Origin: Ochotona curzoniae
Taxonomy: Eukaryota > Chordata > Mammalia > Lagomorpha > Ochotonidae
Reading direction: 5' to 3'
Assembly (NCBI RefSeq): GCF_017591425.1
Contig: NW_024467121.1
Coordinates: 18,240,707-18,304,706 of the forward strand
Length of the DNA stretch: 64,000 nt
Shown here: positions 32,911 to 45,142 of the stretch, in pieces
How the letters are laid out: each line of letters opens with the position of its first letter
Position numbering within the stretch: position 1 is the first letter of the stretch
Program-made: the position numbers and the translations under genes
Notes under the pieces: generated by a model
Database searches by the model: none
The model's input: the letters and a program-made list of their open reading frames with translations, nothing else
Told to the model about the DNA's origin: nothing

Positions 32911-34534
32911 ATATATTTCTTCAGGTTGTTTCCTTCAGTTTTGAGGGGTGAACGATGGTACTTTGGTTCCAACTGTGCTTTCATTTCCTGACATAATTTT
33001 GGTTCCCCAGAGTTTTTACTGAAAATAACAGGAGATTATAATTTTGAGTCATGAGAGTGAAATGGAGAAGGTTGAATTTGTGGAAAAATGGTAATTTTGA
33101 GAAAGCCAGTCTCATTGCATTATCACATGAGTAGAAACTTCTAGAAACCCCAGATACGAGCGCTTCCTGTTCTCTTGATGTGCTCAGACACCTCGGCATT
33201 GTGACAGGCGACACGAGCAATTGTAAGCATCCCTTATGGACATCTGTGGTGACACAGAAGAGCCTTCCCTCAGCACTGGCTTCACCTGTTCCCAGAGTCT
33301 CTACTTCCACATCAGAAAAAGCATGCTGCCTTTGCAGTGAAGAGCACTGAAAAAGATTTGTCTTAGTCACCTCATTTTAGTTGTGTGTTTTCCAAGGGCA
33401 CCAGTGAGCTGAAGGAAATAGTTATTGTTGTTGCAATTCTAGCCAAGTTTTATTGAGGAAATGAAGACAGAAATGTGGGTGATTAGGCAGGTGTCTCTGA
33501 GAGCTAGAAATAGATTCCTGGAAGTGCTCCTGCTGATCACGGTCTGCAGGTGAGCCCCTCAGAGGGACAGACGGTGAACAAGTTACACCATATGCCAAGA
33601 ACTGGGTGTGTCCCAGGCTAAGGCTTGCATGCTGGGCTGAGGCCCCCCAGGGCTATGGTGGATGCCCCAGGAAGTTGCCCCCTTGAGTTGGTCTATGGTG
33701 AGTGTTTGTGAAGTTGAGACTTGGCAAATCCACCAGGAAGGACATTGTCCACAGTGTACCACTGATTGCGTCTGTTAACAAAAACCCATGAGGCTCCTCT
33801 CTGCCTTAGAGTTACAGGTCTCAGCCAACTTGTTCTCCCAAAGTCATCGAATGGATTCGCCAGGATCCTGATTCAAGTCCATTCTTTGATCTTTCAGCAC
33901 TGAAAAAGGAGTTGGGTTTAGGTTTGCACCTGTTTCTGTTGAGTTTGTTGAAGGCATTCCTGAGGACTCCGTGTCCTCTTCACAGAGCAAAATACTCTCA
34001 CAGCACCCAATATGGCAGGGCCTGACTGCAGCGGATGTTGTCAACGTCCCACGTGGGGCCATTGTTCTCTTACCCTATGATTGCGTTGTGCACAGGGTGA
34101 ACTTGTCTATGTGTCAGTGTTTTGCTCTCCAAATCTGACAAAGAGTTTTACCATAAATATGAGCAACTTTATTTTCACATCACATGTTGTATTCTCAGGC
34201 ATCTTCTTTTTGATGGTGATAGCCTTTTATTTATTCATAATTTCTTCCTAATTTATTCATAATTATCCTGGTGTGTGTGTGTGTGTTTGGTCCCTTCTGG
34301 TGCCACAGGCCCTGGGGATGAAAACCAAAGGATCTGTACAAGGTTCGCACCATAGCTGTCGGTGCCCTAGCCTGTAGGTGTCTCTCAGGTTAACACCATG
34401 CCTAGGCTGCTGAAGAGCACCACCGTCCCTGCCGTGACTAAGTGATGGGAATATCTTGAAGGTCATTTTGCTCAAGGGCATTTGCATGGCCACATTTGAA
34501 AGCAGAGCTATAGTGAACAGGAAAGCGGCTCCGC
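32911..34534. other. No feature seen
   Basis: SINE-free downstream flank. A TG run lies at 34271-34287. No exon of a neighbouring gene was recognised on either strand. Confidence 0.45.
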
Positions 34535-34733
34535 TGCTACACAGCCTGGGAGGCAGCAGACAGTTCCAAGTACTAGAATCTTGTGGGAGACCTGGAAGTG
34601 GTCTCAGTTCCTGGCTTCTGGCTTCGGCCTGGCCCACTCCTGGCAGCTGCTGCTAGCATCTAGGCAGTGAACCAGCCAGAAGGAAGCTCTCCATCGGTGT
34701 TGTCTCTCTGTCTTTCAATTAAGATGAAAATAA
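34535..34733 (+). mobile_element. CSINE, sense, 5' truncated
   Basis: 'cttctggcttcggcctggcc' and 'ggcagtgaaccagccagaag', ending with an A-rich tail (aagatgaaaataaagaagaa). Confidence 0.7.
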
Positions 34734-35335
34734 AGAAGAATGATGAACTCTGAGAGCCCAGAGCTGTCTTCTTTCTCAAGTGATGCTTATAAACCAGTCT
34801 TCATGCTTATGAATCTCTTTATCTTAATACTTGAAAAACAAGGAGAAAAGTTCTCCTTCACTCTCTGGAATGGGTGTGCAAATGACCAAACTGGAGCCTA
34901 GTCTGTAGCAAGTAACTTGGTAGGCCCCAAGGGGAGCAGGTGTCTTCCCCTGGGTCTCCCACCTCCTTACTGCCTGCTGTGTGGCCCCCTGTAGTCATTC
35001 TCTTTGCCTAAGCCCTATGCTCCCGCATGCTGGCTGATGGGGGAGAGACACAAGAAGCAGAGCCAGGAGGGGTTGGCAATGCTGTATTTCACAGGGTCTG
35101 ATGGGAGGGAGCCTTAGTCTCTGCACTTTGGGCTGACTCTGAGCTTTTGAGGGAGACCCAGAGGGCAGGGCCCAAGGCCTGGGATGCCCTCCTGCCTCCT
35201 CGGGCTGCACAAGCTGACATGCACTCAGAATTCATGGTAGGCAGATCCCACTGGAGATGAAGATCTCTGTGCAGCTGGAACTCTTTAGGTTGACTTTCTT
35301 AAAAAAAAAAAAAAGAATTCAAGGGACAGGAGGCA
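34734..35335. other. No feature seen
   Basis: Intergenic sequence ending in an A-run at 35301-35313. Confidence 0.45.
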
Positions 35336-35648
35336 TGGGGCAGTGAGTGAAGCTGCAGCTCAGGACACCAGCATCAGAGGGCTGGCTTGGGTCCTGGCCA
35401 CTCCCCTTCCACCCGGCTTCCTGCTCATGCACCTGAGACCCACAGATTTTGGTCCAAGTGCTTGAGTTCCTGCCATCCACGGAGGAGAGACCAGAATGGA
35501 GTTCTAGCTCATGGCTTTGACCTGGCCCAGCCCTGCCTCTTGGCATTTGGGGAAGGGGAGGGGGATTGAACCAGCAGATGGAAGATCTCTGTCTCTCTCC
35601 CTCCTCTCTTTCTGTTACCCTGCCTTTCAAATAAACAGATCTTCTAAA
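35336..35648 (+). mobile_element. Older CSINE, sense
   Basis: 'cctgctcatgcacctgagac' and 'ctgcctttcaaataaacaga' with a diverged head. An immediate neighbour of a young copy. Confidence 0.8.
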
Positions 35649-35657
35649 AGCAGTATC

Positions 35658-36046
35658 AGAAATGAATTCTTGGGCCCGGTGGTGTGGCCTAGTGGCTAAA
35701 GTCCTCGCCTTGAACACCCCGGGATCCCATATGGGCGCTGGTTCTAATCCCGGCAGCCCCGCTTCCCTTCCAGCTCCCTGCCTGTGGCCTGGGAAAGCAG
35801 TCGAGGATGGCCCAAAGCTTTGGGACCCTGCACCCGTGTGGGAGACCCGGAAGAAGTTCCTGGATCCTGGCTTTGGATCGGCATAGCATCGGCCGTTGTG
35901 CTCACTTGAGGAGTGAACCATTGGACAGAAGATCTTCCTCTCTGTCTCTCCTCCTCTCTGTATATCTGACTTTGTAATAAAAATAAATTTAAAAAATATA
36001 AATCTTTATTTTAAAAAAAGATTAAAAGAAAAGAAATGAATTCTTG
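35658..36046 (+). mobile_element. CSINE, sense, full length, young, 15-bp TSD
   Basis: Perfect target-site duplication agaaatgaattcttg at 35658-35672 and 36032-36046. The tRNA-like head keeps a perfect A box (tggcctagtgg, 35685-35695) and a B box with one mismatch (ggttctaatcc, 35740-35750). This is the least-decayed SINE in the window and a good reference for the subfamily. Confidence 0.95.
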
Positions 36047-36886
36047 TTCATTCCCCACAGCTCTGACTCTCCCACAGTTCTGAGCCTTTGAAGGCTTGGT
36101 GCTGATATCCCCCATCCAGAAGTCAGTCCTTTAGTTAAGAAGAAAGCAGACCTAGCGAAATATGACCATTCATTGCCTGAGACAGTTGCAGCTGCTGTGC
36201 TGACGTGTTATGGGCCCTCAGAGGGCATTTGATCGCTGTGACATGGCACAATAAATCTGCTTTTGCCCCAAACTGCAAACAAAGGAAAGTGTCCTCTGAG
36301 TGAGTGGTACCCTTGTCTTGCGCTGCCGGCCCTCTGCCTAGGGCCCCAGCCTGCAAGGAGGAAGGGGAGGCTCACCTGGGAAAGGTTCCTGTTTCCAAGT
36401 GCCAGGACAAGTCACCAAACAGGTTTTGTGTCTTTCTTCTCTTCACAACAATCCTTTTTTCCCCCTCTCTCTTCCCTGCTTTCAAGTATGGGAAACAGGT
36501 TCCCCTATCCTTTTCTGATCTGCTGGTTGAACAAGCCCTGCTTTTCAAATATCTGAACGCAGGGGGAGGCTGAGCTGTCAGCTGCCACGTCCTGTGGAAA
36601 CTTGAGCTCTTCGTCCTTGGACTTCATGCAGAGACACAGCTGTAACTCCTGTTCAGGACAGACTGCTTCCCCCAAGCCTGCTCCAGCATGGCCTCCCCCG
36701 CCAGCCCACTCCTCATCCTCCTGCATCACTGCCTTTTCTAAACAGAAGAGCTTTGGGGGTGGGGAGAGAGAGACAGTGCCCACCGTACAGCAGAAAGATT
36801 CCAGGGCACCTCCCAATCCACTCTGTGGCACAGAATTGTCAGCCATTGGGGTGGTGGAGTCCTTCCAAAAAGGTCTGTTTATGTTT
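36047..36886. other. No feature seen
   Basis: Intergenic. An AATAAA at 36251-36256 has no supporting context. Confidence 0.4.
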
Positions 36887-37130
36887 TTAAAGTTTAATTT
36901 TATTTTTATTGGAAAGTCAAGTATATGGAGAGGAAAGAGAGAAGATCTTCCATCCATTGATTCACTCCTCAAGGGGCCACAAAGGCCAGGGCTGAACTGA
37001 TCTAAAGCCAGGAACCCGGAGCCTCTTCCAGGGTGGGTACAGGGTCCCAAGGCTTTGGGCCGTCCTCCACTGCTCTCCCAGGCCACGAGCAGGGAGCTGG
37101 TGGGAAGCAGGGCCACCTGCAGCTGTATCG
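36887..37130 (-). mobile_element. CSINE, antisense, head lost
   Basis: 'tttatttttattggaaagtc' to 'gccacgagcagggagctggt'; the inverted head is missing or scrambled. Confidence 0.8.
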
Positions 37131-37722
37131 GCCTGTTTGGAAGCTGAACTAATGGAACTGCATCATTGATCAACAGGTCACACTCCATAAACTTTACCCT
37201 CGGGTGTGCAAGAAGCAGGGCTGCCAAGGGGAGTCACCTAGATTCCGGAAATACCTTTGAGAGGCGGGGCTGAATGAACACACAACCCTGTGCCAGACAT
37301 ACAAGGCCACTGTGCTTGAGCCTGCCTGAGTTTCCGTGTGTGTACGCGCATGTATGTGCCTCCTTGCACATTGCTGTAGCCACTCACTCCTAGGCAACTG
37401 CATTGACTAGTGATGACTGGGGTGTCTTGAACCCTGGGCCTGCCCTTGCCACTGCAGATACCCTCAGGCATCCGTGGTATTGATGAAATCGCCTAAGTCC
37501 CCATAAACCCAGCACCCAAGTTCCACCCACAGGCACGCAGCCACTCACTTTAGCCTCCAGCCACTCACCGGACTCTGCAGCTATTTCTGGCCTGTGATGT
37601 CACATAGACCTTCTCTCCCCTTTCCTGACCGTGGCTTGGCTTTGGAAGCTTTTGGACTTCAGGAAGTAGGTCCTGGGTCATGAAGACAGCTTTCAGAGGG
37701 CGAAGCAGAAGGAAGGTCTTTG
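37131..37722. other. No feature seen
   Basis: Intergenic sequence with a 'ccagccactcac'-type word repeated near 37540-37570. Confidence 0.4.
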
Positions 37723-37970
37723 TGGTTCAAATCCTGGCTGCTCCACTTCTGATCCAGCTCCTTGCTATGATGTACCTGGGAAGGCAGCGGAGGATGGCCC
37801 AAGGCCTTAGGACCCTGCTTCCACATGGGAGACCCAGAAGAAGCTCCTGGCTCCTGGCTTCAGGTTGGCTCAGCTCTGGTCATTGCAGCCACACGGGGAG
37901 TGAACCAGTGAATGCAAGACCTTCTCTATCCTCTCTACAAAATTTGCCTTTCAAATAGAAATAATCTTTA
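37723..37970 (+). mobile_element. CSINE, sense, 5' truncated
   Basis: Begins at the B-box region ('tggttcaaatcctggctgct') and ends 'cctttcaaatagaaataatc'. Confidence 0.85.
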
Positions 37971-39370
37971 GAAAGAAGAGCTCTTTTATTTTCCAGTCCA
38001 ATCCTCAAGGCCAAACAAACAGAATTTAACCTGTTAAGTACCACCTTTTCAATTCTATGACTATTTCAACAAGTTAATGTTATGCCAAAGTTCCATGAGT
38101 GGTACATACATTGCACAATTTAAGCTTTTATCAGTGTCCTGTGTGTGTGTATATGGGATGATGAGACCTGATGGCTTACCATGTCTATAACATGATATTT
38201 TCTGGGAATGGGAAGGTGAAAGTTACAAACAAAATAATGTTCATTCATTCATTCAGCAACTCTCTGCCCTTCCCATATGCACATATTGAGTGGCGCTAAT
38301 TATCAGATTCCCCCCTAGTCCCTTACGGCACCAGGCAGATGGGGCTGTGATGGCCACCTACAAATGGAAGAGGGAGGCTACTTCTTCTTCAGCAGGCCCC
38401 TTGAAGGCCTAGGCTACCTGGGCTTCTGCTCTCAGCACCTTCTTTGAAACTACTCACGCTGTCCGGGCTGTTGTCTCCCAAGAATAGGGAGGGTCAACCC
38501 TCCTCCAGCCATCAAGCATAGGGAGTGTGTTTTTGACATCTGGATTTTCTTTTCTTTTTTAGCCTCCTGTGGAGTCACTTCCTCATCCTCTTCTCCTGAA
38601 GGCTCCTAGCTGCTTTAAGGCTGGGGACTGACTGGTCTGTAGGGAAAGGAGAGACAGAGGAAAACTATCATCTGAAGCCAGGCCTGGAAGCAAGGGTGTC
38701 AGGGGTGGGCAACACCCTGCCAGAAGAAAGGGAGGTAAGGTATACCTGGCCTATAGGAGGTGGGGGGCACCCAGTTGCTGCAGTGGGGGAACTCCTTGGC
38801 TGGTGACCAAGATCTCTACTTTAGAGCATCCACTTCAACGCAGGTCATCAGTGCCCTCCTGTCCCGTCCCTTGCCCTTAGGACTTGGACCTAGAAGCCAT
38901 AGGTTCCATAGTCCTACGGTACAGCACTCCCACACACAAGGCAGCCAAATGAGTTCATGGGCGATTGCCCGGCCTGCTCCTTGGCAGCTCTCTGAACTCG
39001 TGGTTGTTACTGGAAAGGCAGATCAGCCTCACTGGAAAAAAAAACTTAAAGCCTGGCTCCAGCAGAGCCACGGCTCCAACAGGCCGGGCAATTGCCTGGT
39101 TGTCTCCATCTGGCAGGCAGTGGGGTTAGGGGGACCTGCTCAGGGTGGGAGCTGTTTGGAGTTCCCATGGCACTGTTTGCAGCTTCTAGACCCATCTTCA
39201 CTCGGACACCAGTGCAGACCTGGCTGGTGGGTCCGCTCTTACCCTGCCATGAATAATCATGCTAATGTCAACATTTGTATGAGGCATCATTTGACGATTT
39301 TGTCCTGACTTGAACAGAGGTGTCTGCTCTCAGATGATGACAATCTCCATGCCTTGGGATGCATAACATT
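37971..39370. other. No repeat seen; 182-codon open frame and long inverted repeat
   Basis: An open frame at 38760-39308 (+) has no SINE content and no recognisable domain. A 17-bp inverted repeat lies inside it (38960-38976 / 39080-39096). Confidence 0.35.
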
Positions 39371-39450
39371 TCTTGTTTCCTTTTTTCCTTCCTTTCTTCC
39401 TTCCTTCTTTCCTCTCTGCTGCTTCTTCTTCTGCTGTTGCTTCTTCTTCT
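39371..39450. repeat. Pyrimidine-rich (TTCC)n/(TTC)n tract
   Basis: About 80 bp of almost pure pyrimidine on the + strand, next to the antisense SINE tail. Confidence 0.85.
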
Positions 39451-39451
39451 T

Positions 39452-39732
39452 TATAATCTTTTATTTGTTTGAAAAGGAGTTATATAGAGAGAGGCAGAAA
39501 CAAAGATCTTCCATCTGCTGGATCACTCTGCAGATCACCATAATGGCTGAAGTTGAGCCAATCTGAAGCCAGGAGCTTCTTCCAGGGGTCCAAGCACTCA
39601 GATCATCCTCCACTGCTTTCCCAGGTTATAGGCAAGAAGCTAGATCACAAGTGGAGCAGGTGGGACTCAAACCAGTGCTGAGTGCCAACATTACAGACAG
39701 TGGCTATACCCACTATGCCCCACGCTGGCCTC
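39452..39732 (-). mobile_element. CSINE, antisense, diverged
   Basis: 'ctggatcactctgcagatca' and 'cactatgccccacgctggcc' mark body and head. Confidence 0.8.
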
Positions 39733-41264
39733 TCTAAACCTCATAGGATAATGTTGCTATAGAAATGATTACTTTGAAAGTCAATTTCTCCTCCTAAACC
39801 AGCTTTGTTCTCAGCTTGATGTCCCCTCACACAGTCTCGCTTCCCAATGACTTGCCTCCATCGAGCAGACTCACAGAGTTCTAAGACACATTTCTGCTGT
39901 AAGTGGATCCAGCTGGATTTCCAATTTCCTGTGAGAAACTGCCTGGCTTCCAGGAGCATGTGGGAGAAGAGGTGAGGGGACCAGGCACAGTGAACAGTGA
40001 ACAAATGGGAGTGGAGAGGGGATGGACGGCAAGCTCACAGGGCTGTTGCCACATGAGACAATTCCATGTGGCTGCAGCTGTTCCAGAAAGCTGCTTCAGC
40101 TCAGGGTGAGGGATTCGATGGCGTTTGGACTCCAGGGAAGTGTGTGTGCAGAGGAGAGGGGCTGTCCTCAGTGATGGGTGTGGCCCACCCAGTGCTGTGA
40201 TGTGCCACATTCCCCAGAGGCCAAGTGTTGTCATTATATCCCCACTGAGGTTGGACCCGACCTGAGCTTGTTCCCCACGGATTCTCCTGCTCCAGGCCTT
40301 TCTTGCTTAATATAAAATAATGGGGTGAACCAGGCTTACCTAACAGGGCCAAACTGAGGTCATGTGTATACCACTTAGCACACACCTGGCTCACACCTTC
40401 ATCATCACCATGGTTGCCCCTGCCATCAAGGTCACGGTACCTCCCTCCCTGGTCCTGGGAGAGCAGCAAGGGTGGCAGCATGAGGGGCTGGCCGGCTGGG
40501 TACAAGCCCTCTCCCATCCCAGGTAGGTTCCCTTCCTATAGGCAAGCCCACTTAGTGCATAGCCAGCCAGCTGGAGAGGCGAGTTACACTGCAGACAGGA
40601 ACTGGGGCTTGCTCACTCGCTAAAAATACATGTGTCAGGGCTTATATTGCACCATCTCTGGGGCCGGGTGGGGTTGGCTTCCTGCGGGAGCTTGCCTTTT
40701 CCACCGGGAAAGTCTTAGAGCTCTCTGAGACCTGGCCTCTCCCAATGCCTCCCTCCCACACTTCCTCCCACGGAAGAAGCCAGGCCAGCCCAACCCAGCC
40801 CAACCCAGCCCAGGAACACTGGGGGACTGTCCATCCCAGAGCCTGGACCTCCGGTGGGGAGCTGGCAAGGAGGAAGTGCTTGTCTGGGCTGCCAGGCTGG
40901 CCAGGCACCGAGATTTCCAGAAAGAAGCATGCTGTGTACCCAACAGGAGCTGCCCTGGCAGCCTGGGGCTGGGAGGGCCTCTTTGACCAGAGCTTTCAGA
41001 GCAAGCAAGGGTGAGGTAGGCCCCAAATTCCACCCCAGGTAGCAGGAGGCCCTCCCAGGAGGGCTCCACAGCTATTACACAGTTCCCTCCAGCTGGACTA
41101 TGACGGTAACCCCAGAAGCCCTCACAGCCACTAACCAGAGGTTGGCCTTCTGTGGGAAGAGCCCAGCTCTCTCCAGCTGTGGCACTCAGGTCACCAAAAG
41201 GAGAGATTGGAGCATCTCAACAAGACTGCACATGTGTAAAAGTGTGAGAGTGGGGCCCCTGACC
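39733..41264. other. No feature beyond a short decamer repeat
   Basis: GC-richer intergenic DNA. Open frames on both strands at 40.6-41.1 kb reflect composition. Confidence 0.4.
40785..40814. repeat. CCAGCCCAAC decamer x3
   Basis: Three tandem copies, the last one incomplete. Confidence 0.85.
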
Positions 41265-41345
41265 AACCAGGCCGGCAGCATACACATCACCTGGGAGTTT
41301 GTTAGAAACACGGATGATTGTAGAGGGGAGATCAGGCAGTCTGCA
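41265..41345 (+). mobile_element. MER5-like hAT (Charlie) fragment
   Basis: 'cagcatacacatcacctggg' followed by 'gtttgttagaaacacggatg' is the characteristic centre of MER5A/B-type nonautonomous DNA transposons. Confidence 0.6.
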
Positions 41346-41480
41346 ACTAAATAACCCTGGGCCAGCAAGCACAGAGCAGAATCCCTCCTGAGGTACAGAG
41401 TGGGCACAGGATGGGTGCTGCTGTGTGCGATGTCCATGTCATGGAGACCTACGTTGCACTCATTTTTTCATCCCCCCCCA

Positions 41481-41535
41481 GGACCTAGTGTGGCATCTGG
41501 CACATAGTAGATGTTCGATAAATACTCTGAAAGTC
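41481..41535 (+). mobile_element. MIR/L2 3'-end fragment
   Basis: 'catctggcacatagtagatg' and 'ttcgataaatactctgaaag' match the shared 3' end of ancient MIR/L2 repeats. Confidence 0.55.
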
Positions 41536-41554
41536 CACAGCTGGGGTTAACAAG

Positions 41555-41849
41555 GGGCTGGGTGACGGGTTATGCCACCACCTATAGTGTCAGCATCCAA
41601 TATAGGTGCTGGTTCAAGACCCAACTGATCCAGTTCTCTGCTAGTGCACCTGAGAAAGAACCAGAGGATGGCCTAAGTGCTTAGGCTCCTTCACCCATGT
41701 GGAAGACTCAGATGAAGTTTTAGGCTGCTGATTTCAGCCTGGCCCAGACTGGGCTGTTGGAGCCATTTGGGAGAGTGGATGAAAGATCTCTGATCTCTGC
41801 CTCCTCTCTCTTTCTGTAACTCTGCCTTTCAAATGCATTAATATTTCTT
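41555..41849 (+). mobile_element. CSINE, sense, diverged
   Basis: 'gggctgggtgacgggttatg' (head) to 'ctctgcctttcaaatgcatt'. Confidence 0.82.
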
Positions 41850-43583
41850 AAAAAAACAATAAATGAATAAGGAGAAAAAGTCTTAGAATGAGGGTGTGTT
41901 ACTCTCATGAATTAGAGAAAAGAGAACCTGGTTGGGGCAGGGGGGTAGAGAGGAAAAAAAAGACTTGGGTCACTTCCATGCCCCTCAGGGTGACAGCTGC
42001 TGGGCCAGCATCACTGGGAGACTCCAATGGATGACAGGGGCCAGGCCACACTTGTGTGTACCCAGGCTGGGACTCCTGGGGCTCCCTTGAGTGGATGAAG
42101 AGTTCCATGTGGGCCATAGTCAGTCCTTCACAGAATGATCCCAGACAGGTATTTCCTATCCTCTCAGAGGGAAGAAGATGGAGGGACAGGCAGCTAATTG
42201 TAAGAAGGTGTGTCGGCACCATGAAAGGGAACATCCCAGGGGTGGGGAGGTAGGGGACAGAGGCCAGGAGAGATGGCCCTGTGGACACTTGGAAGACAAG
42301 CAAGAGTTAATCCCGCTGGGCGGCTCAGATGGTAAAGCAGGCAGAAAGAGGAGGTGGCACAAAGGAGGGACTGTCAACTCCACCCTAAGAGAAATGGGCG
42401 CCCAGAGAAGGACTAGCGTCCCTGCAGGCTGGAAGTCATGCCATGAGCACTTTCCACCATTGGAGATACCGTGGAGATAGGAAAAACAAACACACAACAC
42501 AGATCCTACTCCTGAAGAGCACATATTGTAGTGGCGGCCACAGGAAATAAACGGAGTCAAGGAGGTGCTTCCGGAAGAGGGTCAAGCGGAAGTCATGGGG
42601 CAGAGGCCAGTGTGGGGGCGTGTCCCGGCCCTGAGAGGCCAGGTGGGGCCAAGGCAGCTGAAGGCAGGTACCACTGCTGGCTTACTGCGAGTGAAGAATG
42701 TGCCAACTTACCCCTCCCATCACCCCACCAGCCCAAGGCTCTACAACTCCAACCAGATGATTTCAATGCTCTTTGTTTGCAATCAAGGAAAGGGGAAAAC
42801 AGTCCAGCTTTCAGGGGAGGAAGCAACAAGCCCACAAAAACCCTACATGCCCTATTTCACAGCACCCTTTCCCATCCATACTGTGCTATATTCTAGATAT
42901 AGAGCTGTACCATGATAGATCACACACTAAAGCACACAGTCTAGTGCCCAACTCCCAACTCATGCTGCCTGCCTACACAGTGTTTGTGGAGCTGAGCTGC
43001 GGCTTCTCCAGCCAAGAACAGGGAGCCCTTTCCTTCTGCTTTGCACTGGGAGCCTGACTCTTCCACCATGAGAGTGTCAATTCCCAAGTTGGTTTTCTGT
43101 CCATCCTGATCCCAGATCTGGCTCGGATAAGTCCAGAGGGAAGTGGGACATGACAGGGCCAGAAGGCTGCCCGTGGGAGAGCCTCCAGCCAGGCTGATGA
43201 CACTCGCTAAGGAGTAGATTCCCTGATATGTCCTGTTTGGCTTATCCTCTGATGATAGTTGGTGTGGGCAGGTGTACCTCCACGCTGGCTGTCCTCCAAG
43301 GCTACCTCTAATCATATAGGTTTTGAAGCAAGGCTTTAAACAAAACTCGCCTCAGATTCACACTTGATTTGTCTTTCTGGAGAAGTGCGAAGCAGGGAGG
43401 GGAGGAAATGCCTGGAGGAGGCAGTGCAGACAAGGAGAATGAGGCTAGGCTCAGGCCTGGCCTGGCCACTGACAAGCTATGCACCTGAGTCCAGCTCACT
43501 TTCCATCGCTTGAATTCAAATTTCTTAGTGGGCTAACCAGGAGAGATTATGCTATGGGCTGGCAGAATATGAACTGTATGATT
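41850..43583. other. No clear element; L2-like scrap near 42498-42560
   Basis: 'gatcctactcctgaagagca' near 42502 recalls an old L2-type phrase, at low confidence. The rest is unrecognised intergenic DNA. Confidence 0.3.
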
Positions 43584-43888
43584 AAAAAAAATCATTTTAT
43601 TTGATTTGAAAGACAGAGTGAGTTCCTCTACTGGTTCATTCCCCAAATGCCACAAACAACAACAAATGCTGGGCCAGGCTGGCCTGAAGCTGGAAGCCAG
43701 GAACCCCATATGGGCTTCCTATAAGAGTGGCAGGGACCCAAGCACTTGAGCTGTCATCTGCTGCCTTCCAAGGGTGCATGTTAGCAGGAAGCTGGATCAG
43801 AAGCACAGCTGGGACTACAACCAAGTACTGTGGAATGGAATGCAGGAATCCCAAGCCACATCTTCACTGCTATACCCAACACTTGCCC
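43584..43888 (-). mobile_element. CSINE, antisense, diverged
   Basis: 'ttatttgatttgaaagacag' to 'tgctatacccaacacttgcc'. Confidence 0.78.
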
Positions 43889-43984
43889 AAGCCCAAACTC
43901 TTAGATTTTCATGGGTTGCTCAAATAAGTTTATGTCACTAACAGCCACTGTGGGCTGGGCTCATGGACAGCTGTGTAAGCTGGT

Positions 43985-44312
43985 ATGTGTGGGGCTATGG
44001 TGGGAAAATGTCTCCCAAAGCCCACTGATTTGGGGGACTTGACCCCCAGTGCAATATGCTGGAAAAATAGGGCCAAACAGGAGGCGACTGGGCTCTACCC
44101 TCCTGGATGGATTTAAGTCATCACAACAGGAGTGGTCTTGTTATACAAGCCAAGTTCAGCCCTATCTGCCCTTGCTCTTATTCTCCTATGATCTAGCAAG
44201 GAGGCCTGTTCCAGGTGAGGCCCCTCAACCTTAGCCTTCCCAGCCTTCTGAGAAATGTCTAAGGTTGGTAGATGACCCAGCCTGTGGCATTCTGTTACAG
44301 TAGCACAGAATG
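43985..44312 (+). mobile_element. ERVL-MaLR (MLT1/MST-type) solo LTR
   Basis: The order of blocks is that of a MaLR LTR: 'gctatggtgggaaaatgtct' near the start, 'gtggtcttgttatacaagcc' and 'ttgctcttattctcctatga' in the middle, then 'cttcccagccttctgagaaa' and 'acccagcctgtggcattctg...ttacagtagcac' at the end. An old, diverged mammal-wide endogenous-retroviral LTR with no coding sequence attached. Confidence 0.82.
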
Positions 44313-44774
44313 GATGGGCACCTGTGACTTTTTAGGTCCTCTCTGCAAGGCAGAGGGCTTTGGAGGATCTCAGGTGAGGGGGACACCAGGAGTGGCTAAA
44401 ATCACTTCTACCATATGCGTCTGGATTGGACTCATCCCACGGTCACAGTTGACCACCAAATGGCCAGGAAATGCAGTCCCCACCCAAGACGGAGGAAATA
44501 GGGTAAAAAGTGCAGGGCAGAATCTCCACCCACCCCACTGCTAAATCCACACATGCAGTCATTCACTGGGTCTGGGATATGTGCCTGGAATTGTGTTCAG
44601 GATCCATGCCACAAAGATTCCCTGTCCTTGAGAGGTGAGACACAAAACGATGTGGTAGGGTTGTGGTTCTGAAGGTTACCACAGGGGCAGTGAGAGGCAC
44701 TCAGCGCAGTCTGGAGCAGAGGTGTGCAGCTGAATGTTGTTTAGCCACCAGCTCTCCGTAACAAACATTGACAA
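44313..44774. other. Possible L2-like fragment at 44556-44640
   Basis: 'atatgtgcctggaattgtgt' and 'agattccctgtccttgagag' resemble ancient L2-type wording. Nothing else was recognised. Confidence 0.35.
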
Positions 44775-45034
44775 TGACCCATCTTACATCTGCTGGTTCA
44801 CCCCTGAAATGGCCACAACAGCCACATCTGAATCAATCAGAAGCCAGGAGCCTCTTCCGGGTCTCCCACATGGGTTCAGGGTCCCAAGGCTTTGGGCTGT
44901 CCTTGACTGCTTTCCCAGGCCACAAGGATGCAGCTGGAAGGGAAGTGGAACAGCAAGCACATGAACTGGTGTCAATATGAGATGCTAGCCCTGGCAGGAG
45001 AGGGATTAGCCAGTTGAGCTACTGCACTAGCTGC
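44775..45034 (-). mobile_element. CSINE, antisense, tail lost
   Basis: 'tctgctggttcacccctgaa' to 'gagctactgcactagctgca'. Confidence 0.85.
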
Positions 45035-45142
45035 ATAAGTTAGACTTCCTAAAATAGGGACCTCTTTTGGCTTCAGTGGTATATATTTTGGAACATCACT
45101 GATTTGTCAATGATATATGAATAACATTTGCTGAATGAGATA

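Noticed and set aside
35685..35750. tRNA gene suggested by A and B boxes
   Set aside because: The boxes belong to the tRNA-like head of a SINE; no cloverleaf or acceptor stem is present.
35319..35921. 200-codon antisense open frame
   Set aside because: Entirely the reverse strand of two neighbouring CSINEs.
36505..37227. 240-codon antisense open frame
   Set aside because: About a third of it is antisense SINE and no domain is recognisable in the rest; no splice or promoter evidence.
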